Notes: generated from the letters alone by a model not told the origin. Positions 51,338 to 60,818 are shown, counted from the first letter of the stretch. The stretch: DNA of 64,000 nt from UBA1234 sp964400015 (GCA_964400015.1 CAYNRR010000005.1:1-64000), one strand, 5' to 3'. Numbers and translations: made by a program.

Positions 51338-51958
51338 TTATTCCAAATAATATGTTCCCTTATATTCGATAATTGCTGTTCTGTCAGTTTTTTCGGTAAT
51401 TTTCTCAATTATATAATCTTTATATTTTTGCTCTACAACAATACTCAAACATATATTATTGGTATACTCTGTGTCCCTTACAATTATTGATTCTTCTTTA
51501 AAGTAATGTAATAGAATGTTATGGTAATTATAATCAATCCATACAGAATACTCATTACAAAGCTTCATTTCAACTTTTTGAGCTTGTGCAACCACATCTT
51601 TTGTTGCACTACTATAAGCTTTTACTAGTCCACCCGTTCCTAATAAAATTCCTCCAAAATAACGTGTTACAACTACTAACACATTTTGCAAATTTTCTCC
51701 TCGCAATATGTCTAATATAGGAACTCCGGCAGTACCACTAGGCTCACCATCATCACTAAATCTTTCAGAACCATTTGCTATTCTGTATGCAAACACATTG
51801 TGACGCGCATCTCTATGTTCTTTTTTTATACTTTTCAACACATTTAATGCTTCTTCTTCAGAAGTTACCTTAACAATTTTCGCTATAAATTTTGATTTTT
51901 TTTCGACTAATTCTGCAGAATATTCTTTATCTTTTATCGTTAAAAATGTGTTTTCCAT
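51338..51958 (-). CDS. YigZ/IMPACT family protein
   Basis: The 206-aa product has the N-terminal UPF0029/IMPACT domain, with KKSKFIAKIVKVTSEEEAL, the DARHNVFAYR segment, and the signature DDGEPSGTAGVPILDIL followed by VVVTRYFGGILLGTGGLVKAY. A second, ferredoxin-like domain (DUF1949 type) makes up the C-terminus. Family members may contact ribosomes or translation factors, but the exact role is not settled. The ATG ending at 51958 follows GGAAGGAAA; a GTG six codons earlier would overlap that site. Confidence 0.93.
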   Translation of the reverse strand: MENTFLTIKDKEYSAELVEKKSKFIAKIVKVTSEEEALNVLKSIKKEHRDARHNVFAYRIANGSERFSDDGEPSGTAGVPILDILRGENLQNVLVVVTRYFGGILLGTGGLVKAYSSATKDVVAQAQKVEMKLCNEYSVWIDYNYHNILLHYFKEESIIVRDTEYTNNICLSIVVEQKYKDYIIEKITEKTDRTAIIEYKGTYYLE

Positions 51959-52069
51959 GTATATTTCCTTCCCCACTATACAATTTTATTTTTTGTATAA
52001 TGACATTTCAAGTTTTTTCGTTCACTGTTTTTCGACAGCTTTTTCATTTTTTCTTTAGTACTTTTGAAA

Positions 52070-53326
52070 CTATTTTGCTGCTACATATGCTGTACTATAT
52101 GCAATTTGCAAATTAAACCCACCAGTATATGCATCTACATCAATTATCTCGCCAGCAAAAAATAGTCCTTTTACCTTTTTAGATTCCATAGTTGAAGAAT
52201 TTATTTCTTTTATACTAATTCCACCTGCAGTTATTATTGCTTCTTCTATCGGTCTAAATTTTTTAACTTTGAAATCTAAATTTTTTAAAAGTATTGCCAA
52301 ATTTTTTCTTTCTTCTTTTGTTATCTGATCTGTTTGTTTTTCTTCTGGTATTTTTGATCTTTCAACAATATATTTTATAAGTTTACCTGGTAACAAATCA
52401 TTCAAACTATTTTTAAATTGCTTTTTAGTATATTTTTCAAAATCTCTTTGCAACCTTAATTCTAACTTTTCTTCTGTTAACGCTGGTTTTAAATCTATAC
52501 TTATTGTTATTTCCCCATTTTTCAATTTTTCATCTATACCCTTTACTCTAAGTAAATGAGCACTTCCACTTAATACTGTTGGACCAGATACTCCAAAGTG
52601 TGTGAATAATAGTTCTCCAAAATCTTCATATACAACTTTTTTGCCATCTATAAATTTCATGCCTATATTCTTTAATGCTACGCCTTGTACTTCTTTTATA
52701 TCTTTTTCATACACCTCAATCGGAACAAGTGAAGGTTTTGGTGGAACAATTGTATGTCCTAATTTCTCTGCAAATTTATATCCATCACCTGTTGAGCCTG
52801 TAGTTGGATAACTTTTTCCACCCGTTGCAAGTATTACCTTATCACATTCGATTATCCCAGTATTTATCTTTACACCTATTACTTTTTTTGCTTGTTCATC
52901 TTCATCAAAGTTATTTTCAACAAGTATTTCTTCCACAGATGTATTTACTATTATTCTTACTTTTTGCTTTTCTAGTTCTTTTTTTAGTTTATCAATCACT
53001 TCTAAAGCACTATCTGAAACCGGAAATACTCTTTCTCCTCTTTCCACTTTTGTTTTTACACCTATTTCATTAAAGAATCGAATTGCGTCTTCATTAGTGA
53101 ATTGATTAAAGGCACTATACAAGAATTTTCCATTGCCAGGTACATTCTTTATAAAGTTCTCAATTTCCGTTGCATTTGTCATGTTGCATCTACCTTTTCC
53201 TGTTATTGATAGCTTTCTTCCTAAACTTCTCATTTTTTCTATTAAAATAACATTGTGGCCATTCCTACTTGCCATTATTGCTGCTACCATTCCTGCTGCT
53301 CCACCACCAATTACTACAACTTTCAT
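52070..53326 (-). CDS. HI0933/BaiN-family flavoprotein
   Basis: FAD-dependent protein of 418 aa. The dinucleotide-binding motif VVVIGGGAAGMVAAIMA is at the N-terminus. The family signature SLGRKLSITGKGRCNMTNA is at about 34-52, and ATGGKSYPTTGSTGDGY near 165. FAGEIIDVDAYTGGFNLQIAYSTAYVAA closes the protein. The physiological substrate of this widespread family is uncertain; the BaiN name from bile-acid work should not be taken as a function here. GGAGG precedes the ATG. It follows the PLP-enzyme gene by 18 bases. Confidence 0.92.
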   Translation of the reverse strand: MKVVVIGGGAAGMVAAIMASRNGHNVILIEKMRSLGRKLSITGKGRCNMTNATEIENFIKNVPGNGKFLYSAFNQFTNEDAIRFFNEIGVKTKVERGERVFPVSDSALEVIDKLKKELEKQKVRIIVNTSVEEILVENNFDEDEQAKKVIGVKINTGIIECDKVILATGGKSYPTTGSTGDGYKFAEKLGHTIVPPKPSLVPIEVYEKDIKEVQGVALKNIGMKFIDGKKVVYEDFGELLFTHFGVSGPTVLSGSAHLLRVKGIDEKLKNGEITISIDLKPALTEEKLELRLQRDFEKYTKKQFKNSLNDLLPGKLIKYIVERSKIPEEKQTDQITKEERKNLAILLKNLDFKVKKFRPIEEAIITAGGISIKEINSSTMESKKVKGLFFAGEIIDVDAYTGGFNLQIAYSTAYVAAK

Positions 53327-53344
53327 TTAGCGCCTCCTCTTTGT

Positions 53345-54574
53345 TTATTTTTCGCTTTCTACTAACTTTATTGCATTTACTACTGCCAACTTTCCATACG
53401 CATATGTCATTCCACCTTGAAGATATGCAACATATGGTTCACGCATAGGAGCGTCGCAACTAAGTTCTATTGATGAACCAGATGTAAATGCTCCAGCTGC
53501 CATTATTACTTTATTTTCATATCCAGGCATATCCCATGGTTCTGGAGTAACATTAGAATCTACTGGTGAATTGTATTGAATTCCTTGACAAAATCTAATT
53601 AACTTTTTAGGATCTTTAAACTTTATCATTTGCACTATATCTGAACGTTTTTGATCATATCTTGGTGAAACTTCGTATCCTAACTTTTCTAATAGTCTTG
53701 CTGTAAATATACCTATCTTCTTTGCTTCACAAACTATATGTGGTGCCATAAAAAGTCCTTGCAATGCTTTTCTATTGAAATCAAATGTAGCTCCACCTTC
53801 TTTTCCTAATCCAGGAGCACTATATCTATCACTAATTAACTCAATCAAATCTTTTCTGCCAACTATGTATCCACCTGTTGGTGCTATACCACCACCCATA
53901 TTCTTTATTAGTGAACCTACTACAACATCTGCACCTACTTCTATTGGCTCTCTTTCTTGAGTAAATTCTCCATAGCAATTATCTACCATAACTATAGTAT
54001 TTGGATCGGCTTCTTTTACTGCATTGATTGCTTCTTCAATTTCTTCAATTAAAAATGCATTTCTATATTCATATCCTCTTGAACGTTGCATAATTACTAA
54101 TTTTACATTTTTTTGTGAAACTCTTTCTTTTATTGAATTTATATCGAATTTGTTGCCTGGCAATAAATCTATTTGCTCATATTTAACGCCATAAACAGCT
54201 AGAGAACTAGCATTTTCTCTAATACCTAAAGTTTCATCTAATGTATCATATGGTTTCCCATTTATACTTAAAACAGTATCTCCTGGTCTTAATATTCCAA
54301 AAAGTGTAGTTGCTATAGTATGAGTACCAGATATAAATTGCATTCTGACTAAAGCATCTTCTGCTTTGTAGATATCACAAAATATATTTTCTATAGTTTC
54401 TCTACCCAAGTCATTGTAGCCATATCCTGTAGTACCAGCAAAATGTGCCTCATTCACAGAGTATTTTCTAAATGCATCAATTACTTTCTTTGAATTTATT
54501 ACTTCAATTTCTTCATTTTCTCTAAAAACATCTTGTATTTCTTTTTCAATTTCTGGAACTAATTCTTCTATCAT
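53345..54574 (-). CDS. PLP-dependent enzyme, methionine gamma-lyase (aluminium resistance) family
   Basis: The 409-aa product is a fold type I PLP enzyme of the family often called aluminium resistance protein. It has the N-terminal HFAGTTGYGYNDLGRETIENIF, the substrate-side MQFISGTHTIATTLFG, the aspartate region MVDNCYGEFTQE, and a cofactor Lys in GSLIKNMGGGIAPTGGYIVG. Family enzymes probably eliminate sulfur or selenium groups from amino acids; the aluminium link is historical. Its own promoter lies upstream and the flavoprotein gene follows after 18 bases. Confidence 0.92.
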   Translation of the reverse strand: MIEELVPEIEKEIQDVFRENEEIEVINSKKVIDAFRKYSVNEAHFAGTTGYGYNDLGRETIENIFCDIYKAEDALVRMQFISGTHTIATTLFGILRPGDTVLSINGKPYDTLDETLGIRENASSLAVYGVKYEQIDLLPGNKFDINSIKERVSQKNVKLVIMQRSRGYEYRNAFLIEEIEEAINAVKEADPNTIVMVDNCYGEFTQEREPIEVGADVVVGSLIKNMGGGIAPTGGYIVGRKDLIELISDRYSAPGLGKEGGATFDFNRKALQGLFMAPHIVCEAKKIGIFTARLLEKLGYEVSPRYDQKRSDIVQMIKFKDPKKLIRFCQGIQYNSPVDSNVTPEPWDMPGYENKVIMAAGAFTSGSSIELSCDAPMREPYVAYLQGGMTYAYGKLAVVNAIKLVESEK

Positions 54575-54613
54575 AATTTTACCACCTTCGTTTTTATTTT
54601 ACATAACATAAGC

Positions 54614-54642
54614 ATTATAGTATATTTTCCTTGTTTTTTCAA
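54614..54642 (-). promoter_or_regulatory. Promoter of the PLP enzyme and flavoprotein genes
   Basis: On the minus strand TTGAAA (54637-54642) and TATAAT (54614-54619) are spaced by 17 bases. Confidence 0.78.
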
Positions 54643-54673
54643 GAAAAAGCACTTATCTCACTGTGGCAATAGA

Positions 54674-54716
54674 CAAAAAAAGGACGTCAAGTAATTTAAA
54701 TTACTTAAAACGTCCC
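54674..54716 (-). terminator. Long terminator hairpin after the DUF1292 gene
   Basis: GGACGT (54682-54687) and ACGTCC (54710-54715) enclose the perfect palindrome AAGTAATTTAAATTACTT (54689-54706). In the minus direction seven T residues follow. The outer stem resembles the GGACGTCC repeat family, but the interior does not. Confidence 0.88.
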
Positions 54717-54730
54717 CCACATTCATAAAA

Positions 54731-55039
54731 TTAGTCAGCGAAATCAAATTCGTCTTTTGTTTTTTCTTTGAAAGCTTGGAATACTTTTTCAGCTTCTGCT
54801 TCATCATCTAAACTGATGTAGCTTTCGTCATCGCCTTCGCCTTCAATTCTAAAGATTACTACTTCACCTTTTTCAGCTTCTTCAACTGGTAGTAATACAA
54901 CGTATTCATTTCCATCAACTTCTACAACGTCTAGAAATTCAAATTCAATCTCATTTCCATCTTCGTCGTTTAAGATAATTTTATTGTCTAATTCATCGAA
55001 TTCTCCTGTTAGGTCTAGTTCGTCATTATTTTCGCTCAT
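54731..55039 (-). CDS. DUF1292 family acidic protein (YrzB-like)
   Basis: The 102-aa product is very acidic, with a core typical of DUF1292 (IILNDEDGNEIEFEFLDVVE, then EYVVLLPVEEAEKGEVVIFR). Function is unknown. It is the last gene after ireB and ruvX, the conserved order in Firmicutes, and it ends at a strong terminator. AAAGGAG precedes the ATG. Confidence 0.93.
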   Translation of the reverse strand: MSENNDELDLTGEFDELDNKIILNDEDGNEIEFEFLDVVEVDGNEYVVLLPVEEAEKGEVVIFRIEGEGDDESYISLDDEAEAEKVFQAFKEKTKDEFDFAD

Positions 55040-55072
55040 AATAAATCTCCTTTCTTAGCTCATTTTAAAGCT

Positions 55073-55492
55073 TTAAATGTTTTTATCTAGATACATCTGC
55101 AATATGTATTGTGCAGATATAGTATCTACTATTTTCTTCTTTTTGTCCTTATTTACTGCAAGTTCTGTCATAGTTCTATGTGCTGAAACTGTTGTAAGTC
55201 TTTCATCCATCTTTATAACTTCAATTTTAAATCTATTTTTTAATTTTTCAATAAATTTATCAGTTTTTTCTGCACGTGGACCTTTAGTTGCATTCATATT
55301 TATAGGATATCCTATAACTATTTTTTCAACTTGGTATTCTTCAATTAGTTCCCCAATTCTACTAAGAAGCATTTTTTCGTTATTGCCATGTGCAATGGAT
55401 TCAACTCCTTGTGCTGTAATTCCAAGCAAATCAGAAACAGCAATACCAGTTCTCGCATCTCCATAGTCTATTCCCATTATTCTATTCTTCAT
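55073..55492 (-). CDS. ruvX: Holliday junction resolvase-like RuvX/YqgF
   Basis: RNase H-fold nuclease of 139 aa linked to 16S rRNA 5'-end processing and possibly to Holliday junctions. It has the N-terminal metal-binding IMGIDYGDARTGIAVSD, the VIGYPINMNATKGPRA segment and the catalytic MDERLTTVSAHRTM. The ATG overlaps the end of ireB by 11 bases, indicating translational coupling. Confidence 0.95.
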   Translation of the reverse strand: MKNRIMGIDYGDARTGIAVSDLLGITAQGVESIAHGNNEKMLLSRIGELIEEYQVEKIVIGYPINMNATKGPRAEKTDKFIEKLKNRFKIEVIKMDERLTTVSAHRTMTELAVNKDKKKKIVDTISAQYILQMYLDKNI

Positions 55493-55742
55493 TATTTACT
55501 CCAATGTATTCTTTTACTAATTCTTCAAGTAATTCATCTCTTTCTAATTGACGAATTAAGCTTCTAGAGTCCTTATAACTTGTTATATATGTTGGATCTC
55601 CTGATAAAATATAACCAACTATTTGATTTATTGGATCATATCCTTTTTCAACTAAAGCTTCATATACTTGTCTTAAAATTTGTTTTGAATTACTTTTCTT
55701 TTCTTTTTCGACTTTAAAAAATATTGTATTTTCAGAATCCAT
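55482..55742 (-). CDS. ireB: IreB family regulatory protein (UPF0297)
   Basis: Small 86-aa protein with the family core VYEALVEKGYDPINQIVGYILSGDPTYITSY. In Enterococcus, IreB is phosphorylated by the PASTA kinase IreK and affects cephalosporin tolerance and cell-wall metabolism; the same link is likely here but untested. AGGAGG precedes the ATG. It normally sits downstream of alaS. Here its upstream neighbour is the CpaE-like repeat gene, 14 bases away, so it shares that transcript. Confidence 0.93.
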   Translation of the reverse strand: MDSENTIFFKVEKEKKSNSKQILRQVYEALVEKGYDPINQIVGYILSGDPTYITSYKDSRSLIRQLERDELLEELVKEYIGVNNEE

Positions 55743-55756
55743 TAACTTTCCTCCTT

Positions 55757-58700
55757 TTATCCGAAGAATCGTTTTTTAGTATTTAAATTCTTTGGATATA
55801 CCTTTGCAACAATTTCATCAATCGCTTGATTGAAATCTGTTGAATAACTCTTATAATTAAAATTGCCAGACATTTTGTGTAAAGCTTCAACATACTTGGC
55901 ATAATTGTTTAAGTTATACGGTATTATTGAATAATCAACTTTACTTGGCATCAAGCCAGAATCAACATACGTGCCTGCTGGATCATGATAAAAGTCTAAA
56001 GCACCAATTATTATTTTTGGTGTAATACTAGTTTTTACAAATCTATTGATTATAAGTTTAATTTTCTTCTTATCCAATCCTCTAGCATTTAACTCTCTTA
56101 AGAACAATGTAACGTCTTGTATTTTTAAAACATCTAGATCTTGTACTAAATATATCTCATCTGCTTGATCAAAATAATCTATAGGAGTTGTAAAATCAGC
56201 ATCTACAATTGTTAAATTGCAATTCTTTTTAACTGTATCAATTATATTTCTATGCTTATAACCTCTTCTTTGATCTGACAAAGAACCAGCTAATGATGTA
56301 TATAGTTTTAAATGTGAATTCATTGTTTCTATATAATAATCTTCACCGTCTGCTAAACGTTGCATACACTCAGCGGCTCTATTCTTTAATGCTTTTGATT
56401 CATCAGCATATATATAATACAAACTCTTGTCCCTAGTCATATCAATTATTGATGTAGTAATCTTAGCAGAAGCTACACTATGTGCAACAGCATTGACAAC
56501 AAATGTTGTTCCCACTTTATTTGCTCCAACAAATACAACCATCTTTTTATAATTAGCCATAGGTGATGTTTGAACTGGTAATGCATTGTTCGAATATTGA
56601 GGTGTTACGTTAGTGTATTCATTTTTCAATTGTTTTTGTGCTAAAACAAATTTTTCTTGTTCTTCACGTAACTTTCTCTTTTCTTCTTCTAACTTTGCTT
56701 GCATTTCTTTAACCATTTTTTGCTCTGCTGCTAATTTTTCTTGATCTTCTTTCATTCTTTTTTCTTGTTCTGCAATTAAAGTATTTGAAGGACCTGTTGT
56801 CACATTATTTACTTGACCAGGTACAGCTCTAGGTGTTTGTTCTACTGTTGGTCTTACTGGAGCAACACCACTATTAGTTGTAACTTTTATTTCAGGTTGC
56901 ACATTATTTTCAACTTTTTCAACATTGCTTGGAGTTGTAGTCACTGTTGGTTTTGGTGCAACTGGATTTGTATTTGGTACAACTGGGTTTACGTTTGGTA
57001 CAGTCGCATTTACTTTTGGTGCAACTGGATTTACGTTTGGTACAGTCGTATTTGCTTTTGGTGCAACNNNNNNNNNNNNNNNNNNNNNNNNNNNNNNNNN
57101 NNNNNNNNNNNNNNNNNNNNNNNNNNNNNNNNNNNNNNNNNNNNNNNNNNNNNNNNNNNNNNNNNNNCTTTTGGTGCAACTGGATTTACGTTTGGTACAG
57201 TCGTATTTGCTTTTGGTGCAACCGGATTTATGTTTGGTACAACTGGGTTTACGTTTGGCACAGTCACATTTACTTTTGGTACAACTGGATTTACATTTGG
57301 TACATCTACTTTAGGTGTTTGTACTTGATTTACATTTATTTTTCTATCTGGTGCTTTTGGATTAGGTTTTACTTCAACTAAATTACCATTTCCTTTAGGA
57401 ATTTCAGCTCCACCAGTCATTGTAGATGAAACTAATCCAGCATTCATTCTCGCATTTGCTTCAGCTTTTGCCTTCTCTGCAAGTATTGCTTGTTGTCTTG
57501 CCATTGCTTCTGCTTTTGCTTTTGCTGCAAGTTCTGCTTGCTCTTTTGCATTATTAGCAGCCTTTTCTTTTTCTAACTTTATCGCTTCTTCTCTAGCTAA
57601 TGCCTCTTTTTTAGCTTTTTCTGCAAGCATTGCTTGTTCTTTTGCCGCAGCTTCTGCTCTTGCCTTTGCTTCTAGTTCAAGTTGTTTTCTTTTTTCTTCA
57701 GCCTTTGCTTTAGCTGCAAGCTCTGCTTGTTCTCTTGCTAAAGCTTCTGCTCTTGCTTTTTCTGCAAGCATCGCTTGTTCTTTTGCCGCAGCCTCTTCTC
57801 TTAGTTTAGCTTCTTGTTCAAGTTTTTTTCTAGCTTCAACTTCAGCTTTTGCTTTAGTTGCTAACTCTGCTTGTCTACGTGCTTCTTCTTCGGCTTGAGC
57901 TTTTTCTGCAAGTTCTGCTTGTCTACGTGCCTCGGCTTCAGCTTTTGCCTTCTCTGCAAGCATTGCTTGTTCCCTTGCAGCAGCTTCTGCTCTAGCTTTT
58001 GCTTCTAATTCTGCTTGCTCTTTTTTATTTTTTTCTTCTAGCTCTTTCTTCTTTACCTCTGCTTCTTTCTTTTGTTCTTCTACATTACTGCTTAAATCTA
58101 CTTTGCCTGCAGAAGTCATTTGTCCCATATCTATTGGTCCAGTTTTTGCAACGTTTTCCTTTTCTTTTGCTTTTCTAAAACTTGCAAAAAATCCTTTTTT
58201 CTTTGGTGGTTCTACTTTAGAAGAAGTATTAGCAGATGTAACAGTTCCTATTTGTGGCACATCTACTTGTGGTGCTAAATATTTATATCTATCAGCCTTA
58301 AAAATCTCATCCTTTACAACTTTTGGTAGATACTCTATTATGATTTTCAATTGTGCTTTACTATATTGCTCTGCAACTCTATCAAAAGTTTCAAGATATT
58401 TTTCTGGTTGATTCTTAATACCTTCATAAAAATTCAAAATACTTTTTACTTGGTATTCGTCTACTTCATTATCTTTAGTCATAGAACTACTTGTAATTAA
58501 AGAAGTATCAATATTCAAATATTGTTTTGCTTCTCTTTTGGTTCTTGGTCTTTTTATAATTTCGCAAAGAGGATTCATACTTCTGTCATTACCAATTAAC
58601 ATATTATAAATACCAATACTGAAAAGCTTGTTTATGAATGAATCTCCGGCTCTTCTTCTATCAGCACAAATTAGAATTATTTCTGCATCTTGTATTTCAT

Positions 58701-58944
58701 CTGTTATTTTATCGATGTTATTAAATACAAAACGATCTATTTGTTCTAAGTCTGTTGCTTTAATTTCTTCAAACTCTTCAGTAATGACAATTCTGTCATA
58801 AGTTTTATTTTTCTTTACTTCCTCAATCAAAGCTTTGTAAAAGAATACATTCTTATATTCCAAAACTTCTCCAAATTTCTCATAATATTTATCAGCTATA
58901 TTTTTTGAAAGCTGATCCGTTCCAACTGCAAAAAGCACCTTCAT
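55757..58944 (-). CDS. Large CpaE/TadZ-like protein with helical and heptad repeats (assembly gap inside)
   Basis: Read as one gene across the N run. Upstream part: a receiver-like N-terminal domain (MKVLFAVGTDQLSKNIADKY), a helical segment, then a long alanine- and glutamate-rich helix made of about 16-residue repeats (ARRQAELAEKAQAEEE). A run of [V/A]PxxNxx heptads follows. Downstream part: more heptads, a coiled coil (EEEKRKLREEQEKFVLAQKQ), and a MinD/CpaE-like ATPase domain with a degenerate P-loop (VFVGANKVGTTFVVN). Later come IVDADFTTPIDYFDQAD and IINRFVKTSITPK. Apparent internal starts at the gap are artefacts. The two halves are out of frame by one base with 100 Ns, so the true gap is 2 mod 3. 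CpaE-like proteins position secretion or pilus machinery; that role here is inferred. Confidence 0.85.
56941..57309 (-). repeat. Tandem 21-base repeats encoding [V/A]P-x-x-N-x-x heptads
   Basis: Units such as VPNVNPV, APKANTT and VPKVNVT repeat on both sides of the N run, often as 42-base pairs. The repetition explains why assembly failed here. All three frames of the opposite strand are open in this stretch for the same reason. Confidence 0.9.
57068..57167. other. Assembly gap (100 Ns)
   Basis: Exactly 100 undetermined bases, a common placeholder for a gap of unknown size. Codons at both edges show that the missing length must be 2 mod 3, so 100 cannot be the true value. Confidence 0.95.
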
Positions 58945-58992
58945 TATCTAATCACCTTCCTATTTTTTCGCTAACTATAGCGTACTTGGCTG

Positions 58993-59496
58993 TTATTTAC
59001 CAGCAACTAGTACTGCATATAGTAAAGGTAGTACATTAAAAACAACAATAGCTATTACTGAAAATACAATCCATGCATAGCCTTGTTCCTTTTTATCCAA
59101 TTTTTTATTTCCGATAATTAAAAAGTTAAAAGCACCTATAGTCATTACTATAAAGCCTATTGGTAAACTATAAATTCTAAGGCAATCTAAAATATATGCA
59201 ATAGTACCTAAAAGCTCATCATTATATTTATCAATATAACTTGCCTTTTTACGTTCACTCTTTGTAACGTTTGTTAAAAGCTTTTCACTGGCTGCACTAA
59301 GATTGGCTTCTTCTATTTTATCTTCTGCGTTTTGATTTTCCTCTACATCTGGTTGCCCCATTTCTATTACTGGTGCATCTGTTGCTGCAGATTCGTTTGG
59401 TGAATGTTCTGTTCCTAATGCGAAACTACTAAAAATTGAAAACGTCATTAGGATAGTTAACATCATTGCGAATTTCTTTATGTAACTTTTTTTCAT
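58993..59496 (-). CDS. Secreted two-helix membrane protein, VirB2/TrbC pilin-like
   Basis: The 167-aa product has a signal peptide (MKKSYIKKFAMMLTILMTF... with an ALG-type cleavage site near residue 31). An acidic, low-complexity segment follows (VIEMGQPDVEENQNAEDKIE). Two membrane helices near the C-terminus (SLPIGFIVMTIGAFNFLIIG and AWIVFSVIAIVVFNVLPLLY) are joined by a short Lys-rich loop. Signal peptide plus two C-terminal helices is the layout of VirB2/TrbC-type pilin subunits, but no sequence signature proves it. The ATG ending at 59496 follows GGAGG; a start 12 codons earlier is unlikely. It lies 48 bases before the CpaE-like gene. Confidence 0.72.
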   Translation of the reverse strand: MKKSYIKKFAMMLTILMTFSIFSSFALGTEHSPNESAATDAPVIEMGQPDVEENQNAEDKIEEANLSAASEKLLTNVTKSERKKASYIDKYNDELLGTIAYILDCLRIYSLPIGFIVMTIGAFNFLIIGNKKLDKKEQGYAWIVFSVIAIVVFNVLPLLYAVLVAGK

Positions 59497-59537
59497 ATTT
59501 CCTCCTTTTTTGCTACGAAGATAATCTACCACAAAAT

Positions 59538-59566
59538 ATGATACTACATTTTATGATATATTTCAA
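59538..59566 (-). promoter_or_regulatory. Promoter of the pilin-like/CpaE-like/ireB/ruvX unit
   Basis: On the minus strand TTGAAA (59561-59566) and TATCAT (59538-59543) are spaced by 17 bases. No other clear promoter was seen between here and DUF1292, so the five genes may share one transcript. Confidence 0.62.
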
Positions 59567-59650
59567 CATATAATTCTACTTATTATTATAACATAATCGT
59601 TTTCATTTTAGCTACACTTTTTGCTTATTTTTCGGCATTTTTAACTTGTT

Positions 59651-60790
59651 TTATTTTTTGATTTCTAAGTATGAATTTTGCTTTTTAAAAATGTCAAAAA
59701 AGTAGTAAAAAACGTCTTTTCTTTCGATAGTGAATGGAGCTTTTATATCTATTTCGGATATTATCGTGTCATCAATATATACTTTTATTTTTCCTAGCAA
59801 TGTGTCTCTTTCTATTGGTGCCGTAAGCACTTCAGCCACTTCATATTGATATTTTATATTGTTTTTTTCTTCTTTTCGTAAAAGGTGTTTCCTATCTCCA
59901 TTTATTTCCAGTTTGTATTTTTCTTTTATAGCTTTTCTTATTCTTATATCAAATATTTTTTGCATATTTTCGCATATATCTACTTCTTCAAATTCTCCAT
60001 AGCCATATGAAATCAATTTTATCGTTTCTTCTGTTCTTTGCTTTTTTGTTTCACATCCTAAAACCATAGTAATTAAATCTCTATCTCCACTCGAAATTGC
60101 AGTTATTAGACATCTCCCTGCTTTACTAGTATATCCCGTTTTTATGCCATTTACACCATCATATAAAAACAACATTTCATTTGTTGAACGCAATTCCTTT
60201 TCGTAGTTGTTTATCTTTATTACAGTTCTTTCTGTATCAACTATTTCTCGCAAATATGGAATTTGCATAAAATACTTTGAAAATATTAGTAAGTCATTTA
60301 ATGTCGTATAATGTTCTTCATTGTCCAGTCCGTGTGGTGTTACAAAATTTGTGTTTTGTGCCCCTAATTCTATTGCTCTTTCATTCATTAGATTACAAAA
60401 GTTTTCAACACTTCCTCCTACATGTTCAGCAATTGCTATTGCCGCATCATTTCCCGATGATATTAGTAACCCTTTCATAAGACTATCCATTTTTACTTTA
60501 TCACCTTTTCGCAAATTTATTTTCGAGCCTCCTATTGAAGCTGCTTTTGTACTTATTTCTACCACATCTTCCATGTTTGAATTTTCATATGCTACTATCG
60601 CTGTTAATATTTTAGTAGTAGACGCGTTAGCTATTTTTTCATTTATATTTTTGGCATATAGTATTTTTTGATACGTCAAATCGTAAACTAAGGCATTTGG
60701 TGCAATTATTGATGGTTCATTTTCTTTTGCCATATATAATGAACTCACAAAGAATATAAATATTAGTCCTATAAATAAAAATTTTTTCAA
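59651..60790 (-). CDS. D-alanyl-D-alanine carboxypeptidase (DacF type)
   Basis: Low-molecular-weight penicillin-binding protein of 379 aa that trims the terminal D-Ala from peptidoglycan stem peptides. An N-terminal signal helix (FLFIGLIFIFFVSSLYMA) precedes the catalytic domain. Motifs are NASTTKILTA (SxxK, near residue 57), SSGNDAAIAIAEH (SxN) and GVNGIKTGYTSKAG (KTG). A beta-rich C-terminal domain follows. The start is TTG ending at 60790, six bases after AGGTG. Several such enzymes act in sporulation, but the subgroup cannot be fixed here. Confidence 0.94.
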   Translation of the reverse strand: MKKFLFIGLIFIFFVSSLYMAKENEPSIIAPNALVYDLTYQKILYAKNINEKIANASTTKILTAIVAYENSNMEDVVEISTKAASIGGSKINLRKGDKVKMDSLMKGLLISSGNDAAIAIAEHVGGSVENFCNLMNERAIELGAQNTNFVTPHGLDNEEHYTTLNDLLIFSKYFMQIPYLREIVDTERTVIKINNYEKELRSTNEMLFLYDGVNGIKTGYTSKAGRCLITAISSGDRDLITMVLGCETKKQRTEETIKLISYGYGEFEEVDICENMQKIFDIRIRKAIKEKYKLEINGDRKHLLRKEEKNNIKYQYEVAEVLTAPIERDTLLGKIKVYIDDTIISEIDIKAPFTIERKDVFYYFFDIFKKQNSYLEIKK

Positions 60791-60818
60791 TCAAATCACC
60801 TCAGAAAATTTTATGTTT

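Noticed and set aside
54674..54716. Fifth copy of the GGACGTCC repeat
   Set aside because: Only GGACGT/ACGTCC at the ends match; the ACATTTAACGG part is missing and the structure is a normal terminator.
55757..56944. Separate MinD-like gene starting at 56944
   Set aside because: Its apparent first codon is a GTG inside the heptad array, with no ribosome binding site. The frame continues unbroken into the gap, so it is the C-terminal part of the larger gene.
56941..57309. CRISPR array
   Set aside because: The repeats have no unique spacers of fixed size; they are in-frame protein heptads.
56813..57381. Long open frames on the plus strand across the gap region
   Set aside because: They arise because 21-base repeats contain no stop codon in several frames. 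They are Phe/Thr/Trp-rich, contain the N run, and oppose the clear minus-strand coding sequence.
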